In this document: piece after piece, positions 33,964 to 42,600 of the stretch
Numbering within the stretch: the stretch's first letter is position 1
Layout of the letters: the number at the start of each line of letters is the position of its first letter
Origin: Candidatus Zixiibacteriota bacterium
GTDB taxonomy: Bacteria > Zixibacteria > MSB-5A5 > GN15 > JAAZOE01
Length of the DNA stretch: 63,059 nt
Reading direction: 5' to 3'
Assembly (NCBI GenBank): GCA_030668485.1
Contig: DAOUTW010000023.1
Coordinates: 1-63,059 of the forward strand
The notes under the pieces: generated by a model
Databases searched by the model: none
What the model was told of the DNA's origin: nothing
The model's input: only the letters and a program-made list of their open reading frames with translations
Program-made: the position numbers and the translations under genes

Positions 33964-35304
33964 ATGACTGACAGAAGCGGAAAAAGCGATCAGACCGAGA
34001 TTATCCTCGATTCAATTGCCGACGGAGTTTTTACTGTCGACCGCGATTGGCGGATTACTTCCTTCAATCGTGCGGCAGAAGAAATTACAGGCATCCCGAA
34101 AGAAGAGGCGCTTGGCCAGCGTTGTTGCGACGTTTTCCATGCTTCCATTTGTGAAACCAATTGTGCCATCCGTGAATCGTTCCGCACCGGACAACCGGTG
34201 GGAAACCAGGCGGTATATATTATCGACGCCACCGGCGAACGGATTCCGATCAGCATTTCAGCAGCAGTTCTGAGGGACAAAGCCGGTGAAATAATTGGCG
34301 GCGTGGAAACGTTTCGGGATCTGAGCGCTATCGAGGAACTCCGCCGCGCGCTCGAGGAAAAGTATTCCTTTGAAGATATTATAAGTAAAAGCAGCCTGAT
34401 GTCGAAAATATTCGATATCCTTCCCAGTATAGCGGAGAGCGACAGCACCGTCTTGATCGAAGGTGAAAGCGGCACGGGTAAAGAACTGATAGCCCGCGCC
34501 ATTCATAATTTGTCACATCGCAAAGATCGGAAGATCGTGACCGTTAATTGCGGCGCGCTTCCGGATACTCTTCTTGAATCAGAATTGTTCGGATACAAGG
34601 CAGGCGCTTTTACCGACGCTCGCAAAGATAAACCGGGCCGGTTCGCCCTCGCCGAAGGTGGTACCATATTTCTCGATGAGATCGCCGACATCTCGCCCGC
34701 TTTGCAGGTGCGTCTCCTGCGTGTCCTTCAGGAACGAACCTATGAACCTCTCGGGACTGTCGACCCGGTCAAGGCCGACGTGCGAGTGATCACAGCTTCA
34801 AATACCAAACTTGATGAGCTTGTGACGGAGGGGAAATTCCGCGAGGATTTATTCTATCGCATCAACGTGGTGCGCGTATCCCTGCCGCCGCTGCGTGACC
34901 GCAAGGAAGATATCCCGCTTCTGATCGATCATTTCATTCGACGCTTCGGCAACCTCAAGAAAAAGCCGATTACCAGCATTTCGCCCGAAGTGTTGGCAGC
35001 GCTGATGAACTATAATTTCCCCGGAAATATCCGCGAACTGGAGAATGTTATCGAACACGCCTTCGTCATGTGTCGCGGAACGATTATTGATATCAATGAT
35101 CTTCCTGAAAATGTCAGGCCAAAAGAGGCCAAACCAATGATCCCCTTGGCATCGCTGGGCGATCTGGAGGCAGTCTATCTGACCGAGGCATTGAAACGAA
35201 ACCGGGGGAGCAGGAAAAAAACAGCCATGGAACTGGGTATTCATAAAACCACCCTATGGCGCAAATTAAAAAAATTGGGCATTGAAATCCCAAAAAATTC
35301 ATGA
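33964..35304 (+). CDS. PAS-AAA+-Fis sigma-54-dependent activator of the ORP-like cluster
   Basis: 446 residues. The N-terminal PAS domain (~10-125) contains Cys54, Cys55, Cys63 and Cys67, a CC-x7-C-x3-C set that could hold a metal, Fe-S cluster or haem and sense redox state. The AAA+ domain (~140-370) has Walker A GESGTGKE and the sigma-54 contact loop as GAFTDA (residues 214-219) instead of GAFTGA. A Fis-type helix-turn-helix lies at the C-terminus (GSRKKTAMELGIHKTTLWRK). It directly precedes the NifX/MinD genes as in Desulfovibrio ORP loci, where such an activator controls the cluster with sigma-54. The start is set by AAAGG before the ATG. Confidence 0.85.
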   Translation: MTDRSGKSDQTEIILDSIADGVFTVDRDWRITSFNRAAEEITGIPKEEALGQRCCDVFHASICETNCAIRESFRTGQPVGNQAVYIIDATGERIPISISAAVLRDKAGEIIGGVETFRDLSAIEELRRALEEKYSFEDIISKSSLMSKIFDILPSIAESDSTVLIEGESGTGKELIARAIHNLSHRKDRKIVTVNCGALPDTLLESELFGYKAGAFTDARKDKPGRFALAEGGTIFLDEIADISPALQVRLLRVLQERTYEPLGTVDPVKADVRVITASNTKLDELVTEGKFREDLFYRINVVRVSLPPLRDRKEDIPLLIDHFIRRFGNLKKKPITSISPEVLAALMNYNFPGNIRELENVIEHAFVMCRGTIIDINDLPENVRPKEAKPMIPLASLGDLEAVYLTEALKRNRGSRKKTAMELGIHKTTLWRKLKKLGIEIPKNS

Positions 35305-35352
35305 TTGCATAAATGCATCACACAGCACTAACAAGGTTGCGTATGCGCACCA
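35302..35352 (+). promoter_or_regulatory. Candidate upstream activator sites
   Basis: Two palindromic elements lie 100-150 bases before a -24/-12 promoter: TGCAT-AA-ATGCA (35306-35317) and GGTTGC-GTATGC-GCACCA (35335-35352). The second resembles the perfect GGTTGC/GCAACC repeat in front of the activator gene. Distance and symmetry fit enhancer sites for a sigma-54 activator. Confidence 0.4.
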
Positions 35353-35448
35353 TTTCTTATTTTAACTCTCCCCTCAAGTTAGACACCTGATCCCATAACT
35401 TCTTCTTAATCAATGTCTTAAAAAATATCTATAGCGATTACTCAATTC

Positions 35449-35464
35449 AGGCATATCCTATGCT
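35449..35464 (+). promoter_or_regulatory. Putative sigma-54 (-24/-12) promoter
   Basis: AGGCATATCCTATGCT has the GG (35450-35451) and GC (35462-35463) pairs ten bases apart, as sigma-54 requires, and matches TGGCAC..TTGCT at most other positions. It lies 19 bases before the first NifX-like gene, giving a short leader. The adjacent sigma-54 activator gene supports the call. Confidence 0.5.
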
Positions 35465-35482
35465 CTAATTCTGAGCAGAACT

Positions 35483-35902
35483 ATGAAGATTGCAATTTCG
35501 ATATGGGATGGGCGCGTATCGCCAGTTATGGATACCGCCAGCACTCTGCTAATAGCGGAAGTGGTAAATGGAGTGGAAGTGTCACGAAAAGTCATCACCA
35601 TTCCACCGGCCAATATCTGTGGCCGAGCCAGTTTCATTTCCGGTCTCGGAATTGATTTGCTGATTTGCGGGGCCATTTCTCATCGGTTTGAGCAGATGCT
35701 TCTTGCCGATGGCGTTAAACTGATGCCCTGGTTCCGGGGTGATATCGATGATGTCATTGCGGCCCATCTGAACGGAAACCTTCAATACCAAAATTTCTGT
35801 CTGCCGGGATCAGATCGCCGGGGACGCTACGGCAGAAAATGCCGCAGGCGTGGAGGACCCAGCGGGTCGGTCAGACAGGGAAAACATTGGGAGGATCGAT
35901 GA
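35483..35902 (+). CDS. NifX/ORP-like protein with basic, cysteine-containing tail
   Basis: 139 residues. The first ~110 match the NifX/NafY/ORP-type dinitrogenase-cofactor-binding fold (MKIAISIWDGRVSPVMDTAS, GLGIDLLICGAIS). Members bind molybdenum-containing or Fe-S clusters; in the Desulfovibrio orange protein a mixed Mo-Cu cluster is carried. The C-terminal ~30 residues are very basic (GSDRRGRYGRKCRRRGG), an extension not usual in the family. No nitrogenase genes are nearby, so a nitrogen-fixation role is unlikely. The gene overlaps the next NifX-like gene by ATGA. Confidence 0.78.
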   Translation: MKIAISIWDGRVSPVMDTASTLLIAEVVNGVEVSRKVITIPPANICGRASFISGLGIDLLICGAISHRFEQMLLADGVKLMPWFRGDIDDVIAAHLNGNLQYQNFCLPGSDRRGRYGRKCRRRGGPSGSVRQGKHWEDR

Positions 35903-36261
35903 AAATAGCGATTTCATCTCAGGGGCAGGAATTAACCAGTAATGTCGACAGCCGTTTTGGTCGCGCCCCTTATTTCATAATCTACGATACCGAATCCGAA
36001 AAAACTGACGTCGTGGCCAACGAACAAAACATAAATGCTCGACAGGGGGCCGGGATTCAGGCGGCCCGAAATGTCGCCGCCGCGCATCCCGATATCGTTG
36101 TTGCCGGAAATATCGGTCCCAAGGCGTTTCAAGTCCTTTCAGCAGCCAAGATAAAAGCGGTGCTGTGGGCCGATGGCACGGTATCGCAGGCGATAGAACT
36201 GGTTCGAAACAATAAGCTCAAGGCAACTGACGGCGCCAATGTTGAAGGACACTGGGTTTGA
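35899..36261 (+). CDS. NifX/ORP-like cofactor-binding protein
   Basis: 120 residues from the ATG at 35899, overlapping the upstream stop and preceded by GGGAGG. Family features are MKIAISSQGQELTSNVDSRF, PYFIIYDTES, an alternating alpha/beta core with AAAHPDIVVAGNIGPKAF, and a C-terminal LKATDGANVEGHW. The NVDSRFGRAPYF segment is typical of the ORP/NifB-C-terminal group. It probably binds an Fe-S or Mo-containing cluster and works with the MinD-type ATPases downstream. Confidence 0.8.
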   Translation: MKIAISSQGQELTSNVDSRFGRAPYFIIYDTESEKTDVVANEQNINARQGAGIQAARNVAAAHPDIVVAGNIGPKAFQVLSAAKIKAVLWADGTVSQAIELVRNNKLKATDGANVEGHWV

Positions 36262-36295
36262 TATCTAATCTCTAGTCGGAAGAGAGGTGATCGGT

Positions 36296-36589
36296 ATGTC
36301 GGAAAGAACAGGTAAACGCACAGCCGATTTCGGCGGTCAAAAAGCCCGCAGGCGTATGCGAGGGATGTTTAAGAGCAAAACCGGCAGGAGCATCGGTATT
36401 GCCTCCATCGCAGCCCCCCTGATCGGATACGTTGTGAACGACCTCCAAAAACCTGACAGCATGATCCGTGCTCTGGTCGAGCGTTCCGTCAGAAGGCTTT
36501 TACCGTCATACGCGCAAAAACGTGAAATAATCGACATAAGTGACAAAGTCGAAATCATAGAAGATAGCAGTCAACGAAAGGAGATATAA
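36296..36589 (+). CDS. Small basic protein of the ORP-like cluster, unknown
   Basis: 97 residues from the ATG at 36296, eight bases after GAAGAGAGG; a GTG at 36287 is the alternative. The N-terminus is highly basic (ARRRMRGMFKSKTGRS), followed by a moderately hydrophobic stretch (IGIASIAAPLIGYVVNDL) and an amphipathic C-terminus. It may associate with the membrane or nucleic acid. I do not recognise the family. It ends one base before the next gene, so it belongs to the operon. Confidence 0.55.
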   Translation: MSERTGKRTADFGGQKARRRMRGMFKSKTGRSIGIASIAAPLIGYVVNDLQKPDSMIRALVERSVRRLLPSYAQKREIIDISDKVEIIEDSSQRKEI

Positions 36590-36590
36590 A

Positions 36591-36971
36591 ATGCCAGGTG
36601 GAGATAAAACAGGACCCGTAGGAGCCGGACCGATGACCGGGCGAGGAATTGGTCTTTGTGCCGGTTACGGTATGCCGGGATATATGAATCCGATTCCGGG
36701 ACGTGGTTTTGGACCCGGTGTCGGCTGGGGCAGAGGTATGGGTAGAGGTTTTCGCGGCGGCCGAGGCCGGATGAGTTATGGCGCTGGTTTCGCCGGATGG
36801 GATAATCGGCACGGATTCCATGTCCCGCAGTCTCCGGTATATGCTCCGACCACGCCGTATTCCGGGAGTGAAGAACTTCGGGATTTAAAAAATCAGGCAA
36901 AGCACTTTAACGATATGTTGAGTGATATCAACAAAAGGATTGATGAACTCACCAAGGAACGGGAGGGGTAG
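36591..36971 (+). CDS. DUF5320-type Gly-rich protein
   Basis: 126 residues. It opens with the family hallmark MPGGDKTGPVGAGPMTGRG followed by GLCAGYGMPG, continues through a Gly/Arg/Phe-rich region and ends in a predicted coiled coil (SEELRDLKNQAKHFNDMLSD..). Such small proteins regularly accompany NifX-like and Mrp/MinD-like genes in anaerobes. Their function is unknown, perhaps cluster scaffolding. Start ATG 36591 follows GGAGATATAAA. Confidence 0.75.
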   Translation: MPGGDKTGPVGAGPMTGRGIGLCAGYGMPGYMNPIPGRGFGPGVGWGRGMGRGFRGGRGRMSYGAGFAGWDNRHGFHVPQSPVYAPTTPYSGSEELRDLKNQAKHFNDMLSDINKRIDELTKEREG

Positions 36972-36974
36972 CTA

Positions 36975-37295
36975 ATGCAGTTTTCATTCGGAAAAGGCGG
37001 CGGCGGTAAAGGCGGTGGTCAGGGGGGCGGCCAAGGCGGCGGCCAAGGTGGCGGTCAGGGTGGCGGTCAGGGCGGCGGTCAGGGCGGTGGTCAGGGTCGT
37101 GGCCAAGGCGGCGGCCAAGGTGGTGGACAGGGTGCCGGCCGCGGAATAGGAAGAGGAAAGCGGGGCGGAGCGGCGCTGGGGCCCGGCGGTATGTGCGTTT
37201 GTCCCTCATGCGAGACAAAGGTGCCTCACACCCAGGGCGTACCCTGCATAAATATAAAATGTCCGCAATGCGGCCAACAGATGACACGGGAGTAA
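36975..37295 (+). CDS. Gly-Gln repeat protein with C-terminal zinc-ribbon-like domain
   Basis: 106 residues. Residues ~8-60 are tandem GGGQ units. The C-terminal ~40 residues carry four paired cysteines and a His (CVCPSC..VPHTQGVPC..CPQCGQQM), a rubredoxin/zinc-ribbon-like knuckle pair preceded by LGPGGM. This domain often accompanies DUF5320 and NifX-like proteins. The flexible Gly-rich arm is length-variable by nature because its DNA is a 12-base repeat. It may deliver metal or bind a partner. Confidence 0.7.
   Translation: MQFSFGKGGGGKGGGQGGGQGGGQGGGQGGGQGGGQGGGQGRGQGGGQGGGQGAGRGIGRGKRGGAALGPGGMCVCPSCETKVPHTQGVPCINIKCPQCGQQMTRE
36996..37143 (+). repeat. 12-base tandem repeat encoding GGGQ
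   Basis: Units of the type GGCGGCCAAGGC / GGTGGTCAGGGC repeat about a dozen times with third-position changes, interrupted by one GRGQ and one GAGR unit. The array is in frame with the zinc-ribbon gene and is prone to slippage in multiples of 12. Confidence 0.85.
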
Positions 37296-37302
37296 TCGGC
37301 TT

Positions 37303-38187
37303 ATGCCATCAGGGATTACTATTTCCGTCGCCAGTGGCAAGGGCGGGACTGGCAAGACAACCATTGCCACCAATCTTGCCCTTGTCCTGGCTAAAAGAGG
37401 TGAAAAGGTCACCTATCTGGATTGCGACGTTGAAGAACCGAACGGTCACATATTCTTGAAGCCGGATATCATGCAAAGCAACCCGGTGAATGTTCCGGTT
37501 CCGCAGGTTGACCATGAGAAGTGTAACTTCTGTGGCAAATGCGGTGATATTTGCGAGTTTAATGCCATTGCCGTTCTGGAGGACAAAGTATTGGTGTTTC
37601 CTTCTATATGTCACAGTTGCGGTGGATGTACCAGCGTTTGTCCGGAAGGAGCCATCAAAGATGTACCGAGGACCATCGGCGAAATACACAGCGGTAACGG
37701 TCTGGGTATCGCTTTTCACGAGGGAAGGCTTAATGTCGGCGAAGCGATTGCCCCGCCGATAACAAAAGTCCTGCGGAAATCGGCTGGGGCCAGCGATATC
37801 GTTTTGATTGATGCTCCCCCCGGCACCTCCTGTCCCGTTATCGAGGCGGTCAAAGATACCGACTTTGTACTCCTCGTAACCGAGCCGACCCCGTTCGGTC
37901 TTAATGATCTCAAACTGGCTGTGGGCATGGTACGGGCGTTGAACTTGCCCTTTGGGGTGGTAATAAATCGGTCCGACTCAGGTGATGATGGCGTCGAAAC
38001 ATACTGCCTGAAAGAAGATGTTGACATTATGATGAGAATCAGATTCGACCGGAAGCTGGCAGAAGCATATTCCTCCGGGGGGATGCCGTTGGCTGAGGAT
38101 CCTGATTACGCCGAGAAGCTTTACCTGATGCGTCAAAATATAGAAAGAAGATTAAATGGCGGAAGAACTTGTCATCCTGAGCGGTAA
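37303..38187 (+). CDS. MinD/Mrp-type P-loop ATPase with inserted ferredoxin domain
   Basis: 294 residues. The deviant Walker A motif SGKGGTGKTT lies near residue 8-17, and the switch motif VLIDAPPGTSCP near 165-176. A 2x[4Fe-4S] ferredoxin domain is inserted at ~65-120: CNFCGKCGDICEFNA and CHSCGGCTSVCPEGA. This architecture is that of the ATPases in Desulfovibrio ORP loci and related NifX-linked clusters, where they are thought to couple ATP hydrolysis to Fe-S or Mo cluster handling or to cell division. It overlaps the next ATPase gene by 32 bases. Confidence 0.88.
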   Translation: MPSGITISVASGKGGTGKTTIATNLALVLAKRGEKVTYLDCDVEEPNGHIFLKPDIMQSNPVNVPVPQVDHEKCNFCGKCGDICEFNAIAVLEDKVLVFPSICHSCGGCTSVCPEGAIKDVPRTIGEIHSGNGLGIAFHEGRLNVGEAIAPPITKVLRKSAGASDIVLIDAPPGTSCPVIEAVKDTDFVLLVTEPTPFGLNDLKLAVGMVRALNLPFGVVINRSDSGDDGVETYCLKEDVDIMMRIRFDRKLAEAYSSGGMPLAEDPDYAEKLYLMRQNIERRLNGGRTCHPER

Positions 38188-39103
38188 AGGCGGAACCGGA
38201 AAAACAAGCGTAGTCGGTTCGCTGGCCGCTCTGGCCGAGAACAAAATAATGGTCGATTGCGATGTCGATGCGGCCGATCTGCATCTAATCGTTGGAGGCG
38301 ATATCGAGCAGGAACATGAATTTATCGCCGGCAGCAAAGCCTTCATCGACGTTGACCAGTGCACCGCTTGCAACACCTGTGTGGCCTACTGCAATTTTGA
38401 CGCCATTAAGTATGAAGACGACGCCGATACCAGGTTCGGCGTAAGATTTTGGGTCGATCAGTACTCATGTGAGGGGTGCGGGGTATGCCGTTATTTCTGT
38501 CCCGACCAGGCCATTGAATTCAATCCGGTCGTCAGTGGCAGATGGTTTATATCCCGCACCAGGCTTGGCACCTTGATTCATGCCCGCCTCGGAATCGCGG
38601 AGGGTAACTCGGGCAAACTGGTTTCCGTCCTCCGTAAAACGGCACAATCGATGGCCGAGTCAGAAGGTAAATCGCTGATCATCACCGATGGCCCTCCGGG
38701 AATCGGATGTCCGGCGATCGCCACGATAACAGGCGCCGACTATGTCCTTATCGTCACCGAACCGTCTCAATCGGCGCTTCATGATATGGATAGAACCATC
38801 CAGTTGATCTCGAATTTCTCGATTCCTACCGGAGTTTGCATCAACAAATTCGACATCAATATCGAACTGACCGAAGAAATAGAAAACCATCTTAAGGAAA
38901 AAGGTATTCCCGTGCTGGCAAGAATTCCCTTTGATCCCCTGATAACCAAAGCACAGATTGCGGGAAAACCATTCGTTGAGTTCACTGATAACGACACCAG
39001 TCGATCTCTAAAGTCACTTTGGAATAGATTGCGGGAGGAGCTTTACTCCGCCCAATCCGGCCAGGTTTTATTAAAGGCCGTCAACCATTTAAAACAGAAG
39101 TAA
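38156..39103 (+). CDS. MinD/Mrp-type P-loop ATPase with inserted ferredoxin domain (paralogue)
   Basis: 315 residues. Walker A LSGKGGTGKTSVVGSL, switch motif IITDGPPGIGCPA, and an inserted ferredoxin domain with CTACNTCVAYCNFDA and CEGCGVCRYFCPDQA. It is the partner of 37303-38187; in ORP-type loci the two probably form a heterodimer. Its start lies inside the upstream gene (32-base overlap), which ensures coupled, equimolar synthesis. The C-terminal ~35 residues extend beyond the first paralogue. Confidence 0.88.
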   Translation: MAEELVILSGKGGTGKTSVVGSLAALAENKIMVDCDVDAADLHLIVGGDIEQEHEFIAGSKAFIDVDQCTACNTCVAYCNFDAIKYEDDADTRFGVRFWVDQYSCEGCGVCRYFCPDQAIEFNPVVSGRWFISRTRLGTLIHARLGIAEGNSGKLVSVLRKTAQSMAESEGKSLIITDGPPGIGCPAIATITGADYVLIVTEPSQSALHDMDRTIQLISNFSIPTGVCINKFDINIELTEEIENHLKEKGIPVLARIPFDPLITKAQIAGKPFVEFTDNDTSRSLKSLWNRLREELYSAQSGQVLLKAVNHLKQK

Positions 39104-39122
39104 AAGCCATGGAGTTATGTTT

Positions 39123-39518
39123 ATGAAAATCGCGATACCGACAGCAGAAGGACAATTGTGCGCCCATTTCGGCCATTGCCAGCAATTTGCAGTGATCGAA
39201 GTTGATATTGAGAAAAAAGCGATACTTAATAAGGAAATGATTACTCCGCCTCCCCATCAGCCCGGTGTTTTGCCGCAATGGTTGAACCAGATGGGGTGCA
39301 ATACCGTCATTGCCGGCGGAATGGGCCAGCGCGCTATCGGCATGTTTTCTCAATTCGGAATCAATGTCGTTACCGGTGCAACGCCGGGCAACCCGGAAGA
39401 TATCGTTACCGACTTTTTGCACAAAAAACTGGTGACGGCCGATAATATTTGCGATATGTCCGAGCATCACTCTCATGGTGGAGAGGGATGCCGGTCGCAC
39501 GAGGAAAACTCCCAATAA
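39123..39518 (+). CDS. NifX/ORP-like protein with His/Cys-rich tail
   Basis: 131 residues from the ATG at 39123 (GGAG eight bases upstream; ATG 39117 is the alternative). The NifX/NifB-C-terminal-like core reads MKIAIPTAEGQLCAHFGHCQ, VIAGGMGQRAIGMFSQFG, GATPGNPEDIV. The CAHFGHC segment is a plausible cluster ligand set. The tail CDMSEHHSHGGEGCRSHEE looks metal-binding. This is the third NifX-like protein and the last gene of the cluster. A convergent hairpin follows. Confidence 0.8.
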   Translation: MKIAIPTAEGQLCAHFGHCQQFAVIEVDIEKKAILNKEMITPPPHQPGVLPQWLNQMGCNTVIAGGMGQRAIGMFSQFGINVVTGATPGNPEDIVTDFLHKKLVTADNICDMSEHHSHGGEGCRSHEENSQ

Positions 39519-39552
39519 GTACCGTCTTCTTCTGTATTGCATTATGGAAGAA

Positions 39553-39581
39553 CCTGCCCTGCCGTACAACGGCAGGGCAGG
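39553..39581. terminator. Bidirectional hairpin between convergent genes
   Basis: CCTGCCCTGCCGT (39553-39565) and ACGGCAGGGCAGG (39569-39581) form a perfect 13-bp stem with a three-base loop. The flanking T tracts are weak, but the hairpin sits between the stop at 39518 and the stop of the convergent minus-strand gene at 39621. Confidence 0.7.
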
Positions 39582-39620
39582 AATAGAATGGCGCACACGT
39601 CTCCGCTCCCAATTCATCAG

Positions 39621-42600
39621 CTACTTTAATAACACCATCTTCTTTTCGGCCCTGAAGCTGTCAGAGATTATCCGATAGAAATAGATTCCGCTCGCGACAA
39701 CTTCACCATCAGCGTTAGTACCGTCCCAGATTATACTGTGAGCGCCTGCGGGCTGATCGCTATCGACCAGAATCGCAGTCCGCCGTCCCAGGAGATCAAA
39801 AACCTCCAGCAATACATGCTGCGATGCCGGGATTTCATAAGATATGGTGGTACCGGCATTGAATGGATTAGGACGGTTTTGATGCAGGGCGTACCGATCC
39901 GGCAGGGCACCGCCTTTATCGAATGATACCGGTATCGGATTACCGAAGTAGTCGACCATCTCGACATCGTCTATGCGCAGAGAACCATTTCCCATTATCG
40001 GAAGAACCAGGAGATCATCAGATCCGGAAGGAATGGCTCTTCCTTTTTCAAAACTATAAATCAGGATTTTGAGCTTTCCACCGACATCGCCGTGTTTGAG
40101 CGACATTTGTGAAACGGTTCCAGATAGATATGGATCGCCAATGTCATAACCGGAATATTCCAGGATCGTATATATGGCGCCGATGTCGGCCGGAGAATTG
40201 GTCGCGATAGTAACCGTCGAATTATCGACAGAAAGGCTTACCGATGCCTCTGTGGTGTGAGGCAGTATCCTGGGGATAGGATCGGCATCATTGGTCAATA
40301 CCCGCACCAGTTGGACCAGATCGGCCACTGAGAGCGTTATTCCGTCGTCATTGGCGTCGGTTGAGGCAATAGATTCCTCGACATGACTGCCGAAAGCACT
40401 CAGCCCGCTGATGAAGTAATTGGAAAACACAACCGCGTCGGCAACTTCATATGCCACTCCGTTGACATTGACATCGCCTCGCAGAACGATTTCCGACACA
40501 TCGGCATCAATGTTAAACGAAATTGTATTCATCCATCCGCCGTAGGCGATACCGTCAAATGCACGAACCCGCCAGTAATAAGTTAATCCATTTTCCAGCG
40601 GAAGGGCAACCTTCCACGAAACCAGGTCACTATCTCCCGGAATTCCACCTGAGTATGACACCAGTGAAGAGAAATTGGACACCTTAGATACCTGAAAGTA
40701 GTAAATCAGAGGCGTGCCATCCGGGTCGGTAACTTTATTTACGATCAGGGTCGGCTGCAGTCTGTCAACCGTTCCCTGGTTCGGGGGCGAATATCCGATT
40801 GGCGCGGGTGGTGGGCTGTTCGGGGTAATAAAACTGAATACCGCCGACCAACCGGAAGTCACCGTTCCATTATAGGCTCGACAGCGCCAGTAGTAACGGG
40901 TACCTTCATTCAGCGGTAGATAGTTGAGGTAGCAGGTGCCTCCCGTTCCTTCGCTGATCCATCCCGATTGCCGCGCGATCAGATTGAATCCGGGATTTTC
41001 CGAAATTTGAAACTGATAGCTGATCGGTTCGGGACATTCACCATGATTGGAGTTGGAAATACACAGGGTCGGATTGTTTCCCGTTGATGATTCTGCTGGC
41101 GGTGCGATCGGGATCGGCGAAGATGGAGGCATCCCGCAGGAGTCAGCGGTGATCAGGATTTTGCCCGTATACGGTTTGAGATAAAAAACTGAATCGGCGG
41201 TAACCGAGGTATCGGCGTTCACATCGATTTCGCGGTACATAAAATGCATGTTTACCGCCACGCTGTCGTTGACCCAGTCGACCGCACCATGAGATGTTCG
41301 CAGTAAGACCGCTACCGAACCGTTGTTGTAATTTCGGCGCATGACGGCGACCTTGTCATATCCTGTTCCGGTTGAACTGATTTCATAGGCGGGACCATCA
41401 GGCTCCCCGAAATCGACCTCGTAGATATCACGCCAACGGGTGGTGTCATTAAATCGGGCCGGGCCGCAAAAAGCATTGGTGTCACGAACCTGCAGGAAAA
41501 AGGCGTAATGCGTCATATAAATGCGGCTGGAATCGTAACGCCAGTCGCCCGGATCGGTTGAACAGAGAAAGTCACCGAGAAACAACCAGTTTATATAGCG
41601 CTCCGGATGCCGGGCCATAGTATCGGCAATGGCATACCATTGCTCCCAGCCACTCGGCCACGCCTTCTCATAATCGACCGGATTTTCCAGGTTGATATTG
41701 GAATAGGTGACCTGAAAACCGACATGCTGAGCCGAAAACTTGTCAACATTGGCAAACCCGTGGATCGACCGCAAACCATTGGCGACGCATGCCGAATCCA
41801 ATACCGCCTCAACGGTTGAATCGATTAACATGGTTGAATGATCATAGTAATTCTGATTGGCTCCGATATCATTGCCGATCCCCGGCTGTTCCACCCAGTC
41901 CAGTCCGCCGGTGGGGCCGCCGCCGGTGGTATAGATCGTATAATATGAATAAAGACGGGGTGCATAGCCGGTCCGATACTGGTTATCCATGAAGTAGGCC
42001 GTCCAGTGATGATTACCCGGGCCATAAGCCACCGAATCCTCGATCAGATGCCGTCGGTAGGCATAAGCGATCGCATGCCTGGTATCACGGTTGTATCCAT
42101 TCGCCAGCCAGGTATAACCAGCCGGGAAAAACATCGTATCCGAGGCGGTATTGTTCCAGTATTGGTAAGTAAATCTCTTCTTGTGATATGGTAACCCCGA
42201 CAGGCTATACTCCCGGAAACCATCGCCATGCTGTGAAATTGATACGAAGTCGTCATCAATATGAACTACCAGCGATTCGGGAGAGACACCGATGCTGTCC
42301 ATATAATGTTTGGCATAAATATATAACCAGTTCGCATCTATCTTCGTCAGCCGCTCGTTATACTGCGCTCCGGGATTATAGCGATCATACAGATTGATCT
42401 CCTGACTTGAGGCATATGGCCCGCACCAGAATTCTTTGCCTGCCGCAGCCGCAGAGTTGTAAATACTGTCGAACATCCCCGGCCAGTCGCTTAGACCGGC
42501 GATTCCGACATCATACCTCTGAGCGAGCCAGGTCACAGACGCATTTCGAGGGCCAAAATAGCTGTTGCCTCCGAATACAAATTTATATGGAGTTTTGTCC

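Noticed and set aside
35483-39518. Nitrogen-fixation cofactor cluster because of NifX-like proteins
   Set aside because: No nifHDK, nifEN or full-length nifB is present, and the ferredoxin-bearing MinD ATPases point to an ORP-type locus.
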